DNA from: Glycine soja
Lineage: Eukaryota > Streptophyta > Magnoliopsida > Fabales > Fabaceae
Assembly (NCBI RefSeq): GCF_004193775.1
Contig: NC_041007.1
Location: forward strand, 28,918,850-28,982,849
Length of the DNA: 64,000 nucleotides
Direction of reading: 5' to 3'
The notes beneath the pieces were generated by a model. That model searched no databases and was not told the origin of the DNA. It saw only the letters and a program-made list of their open reading frames with translations. Position 1 is the stretch's first letter; every line of letters starts with the position of its first letter. The position numbers and the translations under genes were made by a program. Shown here piece by piece: positions 32,215 through 44,321 of the stretch.

Positions 32215-34010
32215 TTAACGGCTCCTAATTATGTGAGCCATTAGATCAATCATGTGATGGCAATTGTTGAGGAGCCCGTGAATTTCTTCAGGAGACGAGT
32301 ACAGGTGTGTCATTGCTTTGGCCTTAGCTAGCAATTGGGAAAGCTCTTGACTTCCATTCAAAGTAAAGGTGAATCTATCCATCCACATCATTGTCTCTAT
32401 GTGCAATGAGTCGATTACCCTTTCCCTTGCTTCCCTTTCCACTGATATCTTGGTGTACTCATCCTCTAGCCTTTGCTCGTGAGTCGCCGCTAGGTTTAGC
32501 TTCTTTTTGCACTCATAGATGGCGGCCCACATATTCCCTTCAGTCTTGCTTAACTGTTGAGACAAATTTCTTTTCGACCTAAGGCAAGCCTTTAACTCAT
32601 CTTTCAAGATCATGCCTTCGACCTGCGACTGATCCCTTTCGTCTCTTCGGAGCTTGAGCTCACTGTTGCTGCCCCCATAAAGCCCCTTTCGTCTCTTCGG
32701 AGCTTCAGCTCACTGTTGCTGCCCCCATAAAGCCCCTCAAAACTTGTTTCGGTCGTGTTCTTCCTTTCGGGCCCTCTTTGTTTCTCGTTCCAAGGCTTCG
32801 GTGGTGGCCATATTCACGTTGCCTAGTTCATCGTACTCTCTTCAGACTTTGATGGCTGTTGACTTGAACTTCTCTTTGACTGCTCAGGCTCTTTCATGCT
32901 CTGCCTTTAGGGCTTGTACCTCATCGCTTTCTTCTGGAGCTTCAGCCTCTTCATCTCTCGCAACCCTTAGCTTTGGGAGCCAATCCAATCCTTGTGTCCG
33001 GACTCTCAGCCATTTTTGATAGCCACCGATGGTCCCATTACTACTTCCCCTAACCTTTTTGTCCTTCCTTCGCACCACATCCCATGCCTTGCGAACTCCT
33101 TGAAGTACCCTCACGTTGGGGTCACTGAAACCCCGTGCGATGAAAGGCGTGATGCTTTCCTCTGATGGCGCTCCTCTCATGGGGTAGCCAAGCTGTCTTA
33201 TGGCGAGGATGGGATTATAATTAATACAACCCCTTGTTCCTATCAAGGGAACATTTGGAAATCCTTCGCACAAGGAAAGAATCACGTTTCTTCCTTCCTT
33301 CCAGCGAGGGAACCAGTTAACGGATGCTCCCTCCATGCTAGCCAAGAGCTGGTCCCAATTCGCCTTTCCTTTCTCGACGCACGAGCGGTGACCTTGTAAC
33401 GGAAAGACGGGCCTACCTTCTTGGTGAAAAAGGTACGAAACCAGCCACACATAGAAAGACGGTGTAGAACAAACAACTCTTGTGCCACTCTTTTCGCATC
33501 TCTGGTCGAACGTGTCATACATGTCGGCCAAAATGGCGATGACCGGGCTTTCCTTGCTATGGTAAAAGGCGAGAAAAGCGTCAATTGCTGCTAGGTCCAC
33601 TAACCCTTCCATATTTGGAGAAAGGACAACCACGAAGATCAAAAGCGCCAAGATGTCAATAAAAGAAGCCCATTCGCCTTGATTTGCCAATGCCTTGGCC
33701 TTTTCCTCCAAACACCTCCTTGGTACTCCAACTACCCCATTCCTGTTTTGCTTTACCTAGTTCAACTCTTGCGCCGAGATTTTCACTACCTTGGCAACTC
33801 TAGCCATGGAGGGATAGAACCCAAAGAAAAGATATGGCTTCCTTCCTCCTAGTGGGCATCCCAGGATTTCTTCAAACTCTTCCACAGTCGGCACTAGCTG
33901 GAAATCCTCAAATGTGAAGCATCTCAAGGGCTGGTCATAATACTAGGTAAGGGATGCAATCGCTTCCACGGAGACTTCTACTGTAGCTAGGTGTCAAATC
34001 TTACCATAGG
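32215..34010 (-). pseudogene. Ogre-type ORF1 (DUF7745/plant-mobile-like), broken
   Basis: The N-terminal part reads about 33940-33765 (CFTFEDFQLVPTVEEFEEIL), then an in-frame TAG. The long frame 33711-32884 then carries NVPLIGTRGCINYNPILAIRQLGYP and KAWDVVRRKDKKVRG. A coiled-coil tail (32613-32215) ends NCHHMIDLMAHIIRSR. These are hallmarks of the uncharacterised ORF1 protein of legume Ogre elements, which I know as DUF7745; its role is unknown. A 50 bp tandem duplication (about 32636-32735, GTCTCTTCGG at 32641 and 32691) and a frameshift near 33940 add to the damage. ORF1 lies directly between leader and 3' LTR; gag and pol are absent. Confidence 0.72.
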
Positions 34011-35031
34011 CTTTGCGGAAGCTTGCCATTGAAGTTGACCCATCAATTGCCCCAACTCTCATAAACTAGTGACCTCTAAGCTCTTGATTTTGACTTGATA
34101 GAACCTTTACTTGAGCAGAGGTGTTTGATTTGATCCCATGTTTATGGTTGAAAAGTTCGGTGAATCAATACTTTGGCATCTATCATCGGATGGATGCATG
34201 AAGAGATGCTTATGCTGTGCATGACACAAATGTATTTTACAGACACGAGAGCCCGAAAAATTTATCTCTTCTTACTTGCAACATTTGGCGGCGCAGTGCC
34301 CCATGTATGCACTTAAGAAGGTGATACGGACCTTCCGGCTTCCCGTGACAAAATGACAAGACCAAAAATACAATGTGTGCATGATGACGGGATGCAGACA
34401 TAAAATGCGCATGGTTTATAGCGCAACAAGGGGATGTACAAGCATGGTAATATCATCACATAATCGTACATGAGAGACGCTCATGACATTTAGAGGATAT
34501 GCATAGCAGTGTTTAAAGAAAACAAAACATGCAGCGTGTTCGCTTGTGCCCCTATTTTAGGAACCTAAACGAGAGGAACTAAAAGGCTTTTAGTGATAAT
34601 TCCCAAGGCAGTTATATCTCTCTCACTGGTTTCTAGAGATATCATTCCCTTTGATATCAACGTTGTGACGGTAGGGACTACCAGCAACAACATATCATCA
34701 AAGAGAAAAACTCTAGATGAGGTTTCACTATCATTAAGCAAGTCAGAGACTTAGCATGATCACAGATTCACCTCCACTTCCTATGTTTCCACGGACCCGA
34801 GTATTGGGCCCTTTTTCAACTCACCGTGTGTGCAAAAAGTGTTGGTGTTTATGTGCATCAAATGGATAAATATCTACCTCATGCATACATTAAAAACACA
34901 CTGACGCATCCAAGAGTTATATACAAGAACATAAGAGAAATAAAAGGAAATCGACAAAAGGGAAAGTCATGATATTGCACAAGATTTAAAAGACCTAACT
35001 CTCTAAAAATAGTCCCAGTGGAGTCGCTAAC
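34011..35031 (-). other. Leader and candidate primer-binding site of the Ogre derivative
   Basis: About 1 kb without ORFs. On the minus strand, directly after the LTR end (...TTGCGACA), the sequence GTTAGCGACTCCACTGGGAC is the conserved post-LTR block of this family and the likely primer-binding site. I cannot name the tRNA with confidence. Confidence 0.5.
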
Positions 35032-36341
35032 TGTCGCAACCTAACCTTCGGTGGAGGGCGATGCGAGACTCACGGGTGCGTCTTCCAAGGGAGGAAAATG
35101 CATGGAGTCGCCACCAACATTTATTTATGGAAAATGTTAGAAAAATTGATACGTGTGGGTCTACGAACTTTAAGTATGAGAGGTTCGGGAGTTGTTTTTA
35201 CGCACGGGGAAGGTATTAGCACTCCATACGTCCGTCACAAGGGACGACAAACTTTAATCCAATGTGCAAAATCATGACTTTAAGTTATTTTTATTTTTCC
35301 TTTTTATGTTTTTTTATCTTTGAGGTCGACAAAAGCGGGGCTTTTGCTCCTGCGTATCCTCAATTGCGATGAGGAACTCAGACCTACGTAGTTCTTTAGA
35401 AAGCGGTAAAGTTATGCGGAGTGTTGATTTTATACTTTTGAACAGTCTATTTTAACCGGTAAAAGCAAAGAGGACTGTTTAAGGCATTGGACCTTGAACG
35501 GTTTCAAATGACCTTTTCGCGGACAAAGTTGGTTTTGTGAGTTGATTTTAGATTTAGTTTCACTTAGTTATTTCTCAACTCATTTAAAAGAGAACTTTCA
35601 AAGTAAGATGTTCAGTTAGAACTTACTTATTTTTTATTAACCGAGCTTACAACGTGAACGATCTATTGAATTTTATTTTAACGATGATTAAATGAGATTA
35701 CAACACAAACGATCGGTTGAAATTCATTTTATCATTCATTAAGTGTGGTTATGGCTTAAACGATCGGTCAAAGCATGTTAAAAGCGAAGAAAAAAGAATA
35801 CCGAAAGTAAGTCAGATGAAGATGAAACATAATGAATTCAAAGCTTCAAAAATTGAAATCTAACCGGTTGAAGATCGACGAACGATGAAGAATGGACGAA
35901 GAACGGCGAAGAACGTTAGCAGAATTGACCACGGAAGCGTTACGGAAGCGTCTTGGCTTGGATTTCTTCCTTCTTTCTTATTCTCCTCACTAATTTTAAG
36001 TGAATTCTGAGTGCCAAAGATGTTGAACCTTTTTTCCTCAACCCCTCACGCCATTTTATAGCAAAAATGAGGGAGCTGGTTGCCGCCCAGCTCGCCCAGG
36101 CGAGCTAGGTAGCATCCACCCAAAGTAACCTCCCTCTAGAATATTCCAGATGGGCCCAGGGATAGGTACACCTCCCTAAATTGATCAGTTCACCCCCATT
36201 TTGTGTTTTTGGCTTATTTCCTTTCGAAACGTTACGAAACTTTATGGATTACGCAGTAATGGGTGTTAAGCATCTCAATTTAGTCAAGAAAGGTCTGCAT
36301 GTTGACAAACAATTGTCCCCAGACAAAATTAGGGTATGACA
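35032..36341 (-). repeat. 5' LTR of the minus-strand Ogre derivative, 1310 bp
   Basis: Minus strand: TGTCATACCC at 36341 to TTGCGACA at 35032. Palindrome at 36090-36105 and TATA box (attttata on plus, 36053-36060), 29 bases apart. GTCGAC...CTACGTAG block at about 35328-35397. It splits the Reina-type RT at the codons for KVEY. Flanks ATACT (36342-36346) and CTAAC (35027-35031) belong to different contexts. Confidence 0.85.
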
Positions 36342-37416
36342 ATACTCTACCTTAGAAACCCCAAAATAGCACTTAATCCTCTTAGCAAACAAGGAATTCA
36401 CCCTCATAGTTACCAAAAACTTTGTGTAAATGAAACAAATAGTCCTCCAATGAACAACTATAAACCAAAATGTCATCAAAGAACACCAACAAAAACTCCT
36501 TAAAAACTGAGTTCATAAGCCCTTGAAATGTTATAAGTGCACTAGTGAGACCAAAGGGCATCACTAAGTATTCAAAATGCCCAACATGAGTCATAAAAGC
36601 AGTCTTATACACATCATCAGGATCCATTCCCACTTGATTATATCCTGACCTCAAATCGATTTTGGAGAAAATTCTAGAACCAGCCAATTCATCCAATAGA
36701 TCATCTACTAAAGGAATTGGGAACTTGTTCTTAATTGTATGCTTGTTAAGATCCCTGTAATCCACACACAACCTCCATGATCCATCCTTTTTACCCACCA
36801 AAACTATTGGGCTTGCAAAGGGACTACTATTGTTTTGAATTATACCAGTCGCTAAGTATTCTTGTACCAACTTATCAATCTCATCTTTCTACTGTTTAGC
36901 ATACCTGTATGGTCTCTAACTGATAGGGCCAACACCTGGAACTAGTGGAATTTGATGGTCATGACCAGGTCTGCTAGGAGGTAACCCACTAGGTTCCTGA
37001 AATAAATCAGAGAACTCATCCAACAACTTGACAACAACAGGAGGGACTTCTTTATCAGCAGCTTGAGTAGTAAGTGAGTTCAGAAGACCTCTTTGTCCAT
37101 CACATACTTGCAAAATTGACAAATGAACACCAGTTGACATAACCTTCCCTAATTGTTTCTTCTTAACTGTTTTCAACCCAGTAGAGGCCCCTCTCAACAC
37201 ATGTCTCCTTCCCTTAACAAAGAACTCCATCTGCAACTTATTAAAATCCCATACAATATCACCTAAGGAAACCAGCCACTCCACTCCCAAGACCAAATCG
37301 CAGCATCCTAATGGAATGAGTAACATATTAGAAGTGAATTTGGTTTGCTGAATTGTCCACCGGAATCCTCTAACGACTGTAGACACGTTTAACTTTGTAC
37401 CATCAGCAACCACCAC
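36342..37416 (-). pseudogene. Protease end, linker and RT of the Reina-type element
   Basis: 37416-36916 carries the second half of the retropepsin (LVLGVEWLVSLGDIVWDF) and the linker ending in PIS. It continues in frame through two TAG codons (within PIS*RPYRYAKQ*KDEIDKL) into RT (36870 onward), with [30 protein letters not shown] and catalytic [12 protein letters not shown] frameshift near 36480 moves the last segment (RIKCYFGVSKVEY) into another frame. The RT ends abruptly at the Ogre LTR. Confidence 0.82.
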
Positions 37417-37418
37417 AC

Positions 37419-38629
37419 TCAGGGAATCAAAAGCATCAATTTTGCAACCAATCTCTTGGCCACCTCAATGTCCAAAAAATTATGGGTACTCCCACTGTCA
37501 ATCAACACATGGAGAGGCTTCTTTTGGTAGTAGCCTGTCACATGCATGGTGTGGAAATTGGCAATTCCCGTGAGGGCATGGACAAAAATTTGAGGATCTG
37601 TAGAGCTGGACCCCATTGAGTTTTCAAGCAAAACTTCTTTCTCTGCACCCACCTGTAACTCATCCACTTCCATCACATGCAGTTTCAGTGTTTTATGACT
37701 CAATCCAGGCTTAGGCGTAAAGGATTCATCACAGAAATAACATAACACTTTTGCCTTTCTATCACTCATATACGCAGGGGTTAAAGTTTTAGAGGCTTGT
37801 TGTTTTGTTTTGAGGGTATCCTGCGTCTTGGAAATAGTCTTAGGAGGTGTAGGCAATAATGGTGGCTTAGAAGAAGCCTCGGGTTTAGATTGCTTAGTCC
37901 AAGATTTTGTAACAGAACCATGCATAGTTGCTGCCTCATGCATTTTTGCTAATGTGAAGGCACATCGGACAAATTTTGGTTGAAATATTCAAACAAGCAA
38001 CTCAGCCTATGTTCCTCACTCGGATCCAAACGAGCTACAATAGCATCAAAAGCTTCATGGTACTCCACTACCGATCCTTTCTGCCTCAATTGCATCAATT
38101 CGGTCATAGGATCATCACATACTTCGCCAAACCTTTCAATTAAAATTCTCGTATATTCTGGCCAAGGTGGTAAGTTTTGCAATCCTACAGATTTCACATA
38201 AGAGTTATGACATTGAAGGGCTTTCCCTTCGAAATGTACCACCGTCAACCATACCTTAAACTCCTCAAGTGTGTTATCAATAGAAAAGAACGTATCACGT
38301 TGAATTAACCATTGTTTAACACCATCACCAGAAATATGCGGGAAATCAATTCTAGCTAGACGTGTTCCACAAGAATAAGAAGATCTCTCACCTCGAATTG
38401 GGTTTCCCCCCGTTGGAGAAAGATTTGTGCCATTACTCTTGTTGTGTAAAAGGTCCTGCATATGCTGCGACATCGACAAGGCTAACGACTGCGTCAGGGA
38501 ATTATGAAGAGTTTGCTGCATCGAAGTTGCCATCTCCATGAATCTTTCATCAATCTTGGAACTGAGACCATTTTCCATGAGATCTTCAATTTCATGTTTG
38601 AGAATGTGATTCTGTGTAGCATCCGCCAT
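37419..38629 (-). pseudogene. Gag and start of protease of the Reina-type element
   Basis: Starts at the ATG at 38629. Gag core (RIDFPHISGDGVKQWL ... MTELMQLRQKGSVVEYHEAFD) runs to about 37960. After a frame change near 37945 the second part (37943-37419) has a degenerate Cys-rich stretch (VLCYFCDESF) and the protease active site VLIDSGSTHNFLD (about 37495). At least two frameshifts separate gag, protease and linker. Confidence 0.82.
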
Positions 38630-38667
38630 GGCTGGTCATGCTTGGAAGGTTATAGACTGATACCACT

Positions 38668-38990
38668 TGTTAAGGTAAATCTAGGAGAAGACTCAAATAA
38701 TTACGGAGAATAGTAGGGAAGTCAATGACGAAATGACATTCGAATCTTATTAGAAAGGAAATGGAGATACAAGAGTGTTATTTAGAAAATTTCTAATAAA
38801 AAATTGAATCAAAGAGGGTCAACCTCTATTTATGGGTAACTACCCCTCTAACAACTGTCTAACAACTCCCTAGTTGGAAAAGTATGTTATTCTAACTACC
38901 CCTTGACTAATTACAATTAAATCTCTCTCTTGATGCTGTATTCCCTCTTATTACAAAAGTGTGATTTATTTACAAAAATATCCTGTATCA
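38668..38990 (-). repeat. 5' LTR of the Reina-type element, 323 bp
   Basis: Minus strand starts TGATACAGGA at 38990 and ends CCTTAACA at 38668. A CATAAATAGAGG TATA-like box lies near 38822-38832 (minus). TGGTATCAGTC, a near match to the initiator Met tRNA site, follows two bases after the LTR end. Confidence 0.75.
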
Positions 38991-39400
38991 CTCAATTATA
39001 TACTAAAAAAAATTAAAGGACGTATTTTAAATAAAATAAAAAAATCAAATTATATATTAAGTCTAAAACAAATAAAGAACCTAAACCAATTGGATATAAT
39101 TAAAAAGGTTTAAATAAATTTTATTTTCATAGCTACATTTTTTTTAATTTTTACAAAATATATTTATTTTAGTTTTTGATATCTAAAATATTTTTTACCA
39201 TTCAAAGTATTTTAAAAATAAAAAATAAAACATATACATATTACAAGGATTAAAACCTAAAAACAATTATAAGGACGAAAATAAAAAAAATAATTACAGA
39301 AAAAATACTTAAACCTAATTAAGAACATAAAAGATCGTGAATAAAAAGAAAAAAAAATGGAAAGAGAAAAAGCGATGAATGTTCAACTTCAGTGTGATTT
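38991..39400. other. AT-rich intergenic DNA upstream of the host gene
   Basis: No ORF or repeat recognised. It must contain the promoter of the gene at 39400, but I cannot pick a core element with confidence. Confidence 0.4.
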
Positions 39401-39697
39401 ATTGGAATAGAAAAATAAACCGAGCGAAGCGCGTTAAAAAGTGAAGGCGTGAGAATCCTTCTTCCGAATCTGACACTACACAAAATTCACCAATTCCCAG
39501 GTACTCTCATCCCCCTTTTAACAAATCAAAACGCTTCAAATCAATAATTGTCTTCGCAAAGTTCCCCATTATACTGAAAACCACACTATTAAGCGTTGTT
39601 TTCACTTTTTTCTTTTTTAATTTCTTCAGTTCCGTGGACTGCAGCACCCTTAGATTTCGTTACCAAAGACAAGGAGAAGCACCGGAAGCGTAATAAA
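39401..39697 (+). other. 5' untranslated region with a probable intron
   Basis: A likely first exon ends at 39500 (CCCAG|GTACTC) and the next starts at 39630 (TTCTTCAG|TTCCG), giving a 129 nt intron. The transcript start is not determined from sequence. Confidence 0.5.
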
Positions 39698-42600
39698 ATG
39701 GTATGTGAATAAATTTTCTGTGCTGTTCGAATTGTTGTTCTCTGTGTTGAAACTACTTGGAGGGTTACTATGGAATTTTACAGTGAAATATGGCTTCAAA
39801 CTGAAAGTTAAGAACAAAATGTTTTTTCTCTGCTTGTGTCTATAGGCTGTGAAAAATAATAAAAGAAAAAAGGATTTGATAAAAGCAGTTGCTTTTGCCG
39901 TGGTTTCATGAGAAAGGAAATAGGGGAGATCATGTATGCATGTACATCAAATTGCCCTCTTTTAACAGTGTGTTAGTGCTTGAGGCTTGAGAAATTCATT
40001 GGATTTTATATAGTTGTGAATTGTGATGTTTAGGACTTGGGAGATCATGAAGATGTTTATAGCTTGTTTGATTTTTTTTTTTTGTTTCCTTTAAGCTACA
40101 CATTGAATTACTGCGGTTGGATCATGCTGCCATATGATAGTTTGGTTTGTGTTTCTAAAAGAACAGGTTATTCCCTGTTTTCTTTCACTTTCATTATCAA
40201 TTTCTGGAGGCCTCTGCCTGGTGTGCTTTAACATGGTATCATGTTCAATTATAAAACGGATACTCCAAGCTATGATAGGCTGTTGGGGCTATGATGCTGA
40301 TCTTGCTCATAGCATAGATGGGGATATGTTAGCTAATTATTTTTGGATATCTGTTGAATTATGAGCAATTTGGAGTGATTTCAATCCAAACTGTCGTTTA
40401 TTGGCAGGATATGTACATTCGTGTTAAACGTAGTAAGACAACCTACTTCATTCGGTGCAAGCCATCTGATAAAATTCTTGACATAAAGCAGAAGTTGCAA
40501 GAACTTATTGATCAGCCAGCTATTAATCAACGGTTAATTTTACCTGATACAGGAGAAGTATTAGAAGACTCTAAGACTCTGGCAGATCAAAGGGTAAAGT
40601 AGCAAAACATCACACTTCATGTGATGTACATTTTTCATGAACTTTTTTTTAATGCTTGCATTTATATCTGTTATATAATTCCTGGGTCTTTTAACATACC
40701 AGTTCTTAATCTCTAACTGGCTAAAATGTTCTACTTGCTCCTCTTATAACTTATACCTGCGCTACATCTTATAGGTGTTGACAATTTCCTTTAATTTTTT
40801 CTGTTCAGGTTGAAAATGATGCTGTTGTTGCACTGACCTTGAGAAAAGGTAATGGGTTAATGTTATCCTTTTCCTTGCTGCCTATTTACTTAGTTTCCTT
40901 TCTTCCTTCACTGGTTGTGTGCAGAGTCCTATTGCTTGTTGTCTATGTTGTGCATCAAAGGATGCATAGGAGTTATGTGCATTTGGTAATTTTAATCACT
41001 TAACTCCTTTACTTATCTACAATTCTAACCATTTGGTATTTTTCTTTTGAAAAATACATTTGTTTTTCAATTTATAGAATCTTGAAACTAATCATAGTGG
41101 GTTCTTTAATAAATAAAAAAATGTTTCTTTTACTCTATAGCTAGACAATATTCACATTCCTGTTATTCAAGAATAGGAGTCATTTGAAATCTATATTGTA
41201 CAACCAAGCCTTATCCCACTATTCTAAATTTGTTTAATGTTGTGAATTGTGATAGAGAAATAGATGTGGATTGTGGAGACAACCTTTGGAAGCACATGAC
41301 TTTTAAGTAAAAGTTAGATGGAGTATATGAAATGTAAGTTTAGCAAGAGGTGCATCAGTCCTAACTTGGCTCTTTGAGAGGATTAAAACGAAGGCATTAG
41401 AAAGAAAGTTGAGATAGCATCTGTTGTAGAAAAAATGGTAGAATCTAACCTGAGGTGGTTTGGGCATCTATGCAGAAGACCCGTAGAAGCCCCACTTAAG
41501 AGGGTAGAAAGTAGTCCTATGTGGTAAAGTGAGGCTGAAAAAAATTATAGGCTAAACCATTAAGAAGAATTTAGAGGTCAATGGCTTCTCCATGGACATG
41601 ATTTGTAATAAAACATTATGGTGGCATTTAATCCATGTAACTGACCTCATGTAGTGGGAAAAGACTTTCTTGTTGAATTGTGAATTGTTGCACCATAGTT
41701 CATTACTTTTAGTTTTAAGGCTTCCATGGGACTTTTTATTTGGCACTGGCTTCCCTTTATCTACTGTACAAGGGTCTGGCACCAGTGACCTATTGTCCTT
41801 TTGGATAATCTTATTGTTCTCCCTTACCAAATAAATACTAATCAAATGCATTCTTCTTACAAGCTTCTTGCTGCTTTTATTATGGAATCATATTACAATG
41901 TTCTTGTCAATTTTAGTAGAGGAACTGAACTCTCAGTTTTTGCTGTATTCTTATTCCCAACATGAAAAAAAAAGAACCAATTGTTATAGGTAATTAGCAT
42001 GTTATGACCGCTTAGAATTGCATCCATTATTTGTTTATTACCTCAAAAAAATCGTTTCAGTTGGATTTCACTGCTATTGTCAAGGTCAAAACTTTTTGTT
42101 TCAAATTTTGCTAAAACATATCATGTTCTTTTAATTGAGTTTACCAAGGTTGGGGGAAGCCAAAGGGGCAAAGAAGTAAATAGTTCTTTTCAATCCAAAA
42201 GTTAACTTGAGCTGCAGTTGTCAAGTGATTGATTGGACTGAGATTCTTCCTGAAATTAAAATTGTCACTGTAAAGTGATGATTCACATATTTTGGGGATA
42301 TCTAATATGGTTCAGTGGTAACTAATGGAAATCTTTTTTGAAGATATTCATGAAGATCCTGTGAGTGTCCATTTTATTGATCCTTTTAACTTTTGATCCT
42401 AAAGTAACTACCCCCCGGCCCCCCTCTTTTTCCTTTCTCCCAGTTTTGAGGTGATCTTCACAATCACATGCAGCTGGCATTTACGTGTAGCTTATATTCT
42501 CTTCTTCTCTAGTTGTTGCAGATATTCCTGTAACTTTCATTATGACTGTCTGTTAAGGAATTATTATGCATGTGCCTGCGCTATTTACTTTTGCTTTTCA

Positions 42601-42723
42601 GAAACAACATAATGAAGAGTTATCCTTCTGTTGTTTCCAGATGAGAATGAGTTTGAGGAGGTCAACATTGTCCGGCCAAATGATTTCTACCAAGCTCGGG
42701 ATGCGGATGGTGCGAATTGGTAA
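39698..42723 (+). CDS. Elongin B-like ubiquitin-fold protein (103 aa, four coding exons)
   Basis: I read the CDS as join(39698-39700, 40408-40593, 40809-40848, 42641-42723). All three introns are GT-AG, phases agree, and the total is 312 nt. The start codon is the last codon of exon 1 (AAAATG|GTATGT), giving MDMYIRVKRSKTTYFI. The fold is ubiquitin-like: DKILDIKQKLQELI, QRLILPDTGEVLEDSKTL and NDAVVALTLRKDENEFE follow the Elongin B pattern, and I recognise the plant family represented by Arabidopsis At5g57860. Elongin B-type proteins bridge transcription elongation or cullin E3 complexes in animals; the plant role is less clear. It is the only intact host gene here and shows no stops or frameshifts. 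Confidence 0.88.
41330..41700 (+). pseudogene. LINE reverse transcriptase tail in intron 3
   Basis: Sense-strand translation gives VVEKMVESNLRWFGHL-RRPVEAPLKRVE, then NKTLWWHLIHVTDLM*WEKTFLLNC, the typical C-terminal end of plant L1-type LINE ORF2. Several stops and a frame change are present. It has the same orientation as the host gene and helps explain the 1.8 kb size of that intron. Confidence 0.75.
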
Positions 42724-44276
42724 AGCCATACTCCAATAATTACTGGTACCTTGCCCATGGAATCATTGATAATATTATTCTAACACCTTAACTGAAACTT
42801 CCATGTTTTGAGCTAAGAGTACTGTCCCATTAATTTTTCAGGTGGTATGATGAAATCCACAATTGCTCAGGAAACATTTTCAAACGATTGATCAAATGTA
42901 GGGTTAATGACGTGCTTGTTTGTATAATACTGAATTTATTGCCTTGAGAGAATATGGCACTTTATTTTCTTTGGTAAAATGAAGAATTAAAGAAAGCAAG
43001 TTACATCAGTGACATAGAGTCCGTCCACTGGTGTGCATAAGTGCAATGGTTTTATATCATATTAAATCAAATTAGTGAATAAGGTCTAGTAGATTTAGAT
43101 TGGCTTTATACCAATGTGGGTTAAATATATTCTTAGTAATTCCAAATAGGACAAAATTTGTTTTGTCCTTCAAAATTGGTCTCATTTTATGAAAATGTAT
43201 TTAATAAAAAAATCTATGCTTTTGGTTCCTCATTTATAGAAATAAGGACTAAGTGACACATTTTTTTTTTTATATAAATGAGATAAAAAGAGATAATTTA
43301 CCTTTGAAGTTAATCTTGAAATTTTATTGCTTTTGAAATTTAAATATGGTAGTCCTTTAGCATTGCATTGGAAAGGTTAAATATGTATTTTTATTTATTA
43401 TAAACTGAGAAACAGAATGACACTAAAATACTTTGAAGTTAATCTTGAAATTTTACTGCTTTTGAAATTTATTTTCTAGGAGTATCAAAGTTTTAACACT
43501 TCCAAAATTTAATTTTCAAAAGTATATAAGAATACTTCATAATTTCTGGAGGTAATTTTACATATTTTTGAAAATTGAATTTCAGAAATATACAAATTTT
43601 TTATACACCTAAAATTTAATTATTGAAAAGATGAATTCACCACAGGTAGAGGGGCATTGTTGAAATAAAAGTGGAAAAAATATTTTGAATCTCTATATTT
43701 TTATTGATAAATTTGCTCTTCAAATTTTAATTCATCATTTTTTTATTTATGGAGGGACTAAATTTAAATATCTTTAAAAGTTTGAAGACTAAATTCATTA
43801 ATATGAAAGTAAAGAGACTAGAAACATATTTTCAATAAAATTTGATAAAAATGAGAGTAGTGTGCTTAGAATCAATGTTATTAAAATTGGACCAGTTCAA
43901 TTGGTTAAACCAGGAATCAACTTTGTGTTTGGTCCAAAAGTACATAAAAATCATTTGTTTAACAAATCACTATTGAACTAGAACAAAGAGCCTTAAATCG
44001 GAAAAATCGACAATAAGTTTAAACTGGTTTTGAAAAGCCAGGGACTAGGCGTCTTAATATCAAGAGAAATCTTCATTTTATAGTATGAACATCTCATTTC
44101 CAATGGATAATAGATTAGAGTTGTCAAAATGGGTCAATCCAACCCATCAAACTTAACCCACCACTACTTGGTTATTAGGAGGGTCAACTTAACCAAACTC
44201 TCTTTTTGGCAAGTCTATAAAATGCTAGCCTGACCCAACCCGCCACAATTTGACGTGTTGGCCCATCTTAAATAAA
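42724..44276. other. Host gene 3' region and AT-rich intergenic DNA
   Basis: The first part includes a possible alternative last exon (from 42842). Beyond about 43000 the sequence is AT-rich with short related stretches (for example 'aagttaatcttgaaattttattgcttttgaaattt' near 43307 and again near 43437). No ORF or RNA gene recognised. Confidence 0.5.
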
Positions 44277-44277
44277 A

Positions 44278-44316
<39 letters not shown>
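44277..44316. repeat. (TG)n-(TA)n microsatellite
   Basis: A short TG run continues into a TA run of about 30 bases. Confidence 0.9.

Positions 44317-44321
<5 letters not shown>

Larger units (their letters stand above)
36342..38990 (-). mobile_element. 5' part of a Reina-type chromovirus, minus strand, truncated
   Basis: A 323 bp LTR, primer-binding site, gag, protease and most of RT are present. The element stops at 36342, where the Ogre derivative was inserted, so RNase H, integrase and the 3' LTR are missing. Short LTRs of about 300 bp and the PISxRPYRY pre-RT motif fit the Reina clade. Confidence 0.8.
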
